Shown one piece after another: positions 6,068 through 6,111 of a DNA stretch of 6,111 bases. Position numbers and translations under genes: made by a program. Each line of letters starts with the position of its first letter. Position 1 is the first letter of the stretch. A model generated the notes under the pieces. It worked only from the letters and a program-made list of their open reading frames with translations, had not been told where the DNA came from and did no database searches. This DNA comes from Planctomycetota bacterium (GTDB taxonomy: Bacteria > Planctomycetota > Planctomycetia > Pirellulales > Pirellulaceae): assembly GCA_024274855.1 (NCBI GenBank), contig JAJSAJ010000830.1, positions 1 through 6,111 on the forward strand, given 5' to 3'.

Positions 6068-6111
6068 TGGTCCACCACGGACCTCTTTCCCAATCCCGAC
6101 TGACGCGAGCA

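Overview
This window looks like planctomycete DNA (Pirellulaceae/Rhodopirellula-like). That is an inference from gene content and style, not from a marker gene. It carries a formylglycine-type sulfatase, a secreted beta-propeller protein with the WPQWGG start seen in many planctomycete PQQ-like proteins, several exported proteins with short or no database-style identity, and loosely packed genes with sizeable gaps.

Layout, left to right. Positions 1-189 (minus strand) hold the first 63 codons of an unidentified exported protein, cut by the window edge, with a GTG start and a very good Shine-Dalgarno. Positions 190-711 contain no convincing gene; near the right end of this gap lie a 12-bp direct repeat and a strong hairpin followed by four T on the minus strand, which fits a terminator for the next gene. 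Positions 712-1071 (minus) encode a 119-residue secreted protein with a Gly/Tyr/His-rich tail; its probable promoter lies at 1183-1211. Positions 1190-1342 (plus) contain an open stretch that reads like the C-terminus of a lost gene. Positions 1391-3022 (plus) encode a 543-residue exported PQQ-like/BamB-like beta-propeller. It converges, with only 38 bp between, on a minus-strand gene (3061-4479) for an exported protein of 472 residues. I read that protein as a probable TIM-barrel glycoside hydrolase with a distant resemblance to GH56 hyaluronidases. Its start codon sits inside a 7-bp tandem repeat (4463-4511). Positions 4643-6067 (minus) encode an S1-type sulfatase that ends 163 bp upstream of the hydrolase-like gene in the same direction.

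The sulfatase and the hyaluronidase-like protein make a plausible pair for breaking down a sulfated, glycosaminoglycan-like polysaccharide. The propeller protein next door is of a kind often seen near such genes, but nothing in the sequence ties it to the same pathway. The pairing and the GH56 resemblance are the most interesting points here. I found no CRISPR array, tRNA, rRNA, transposase or other recognised mobile element.
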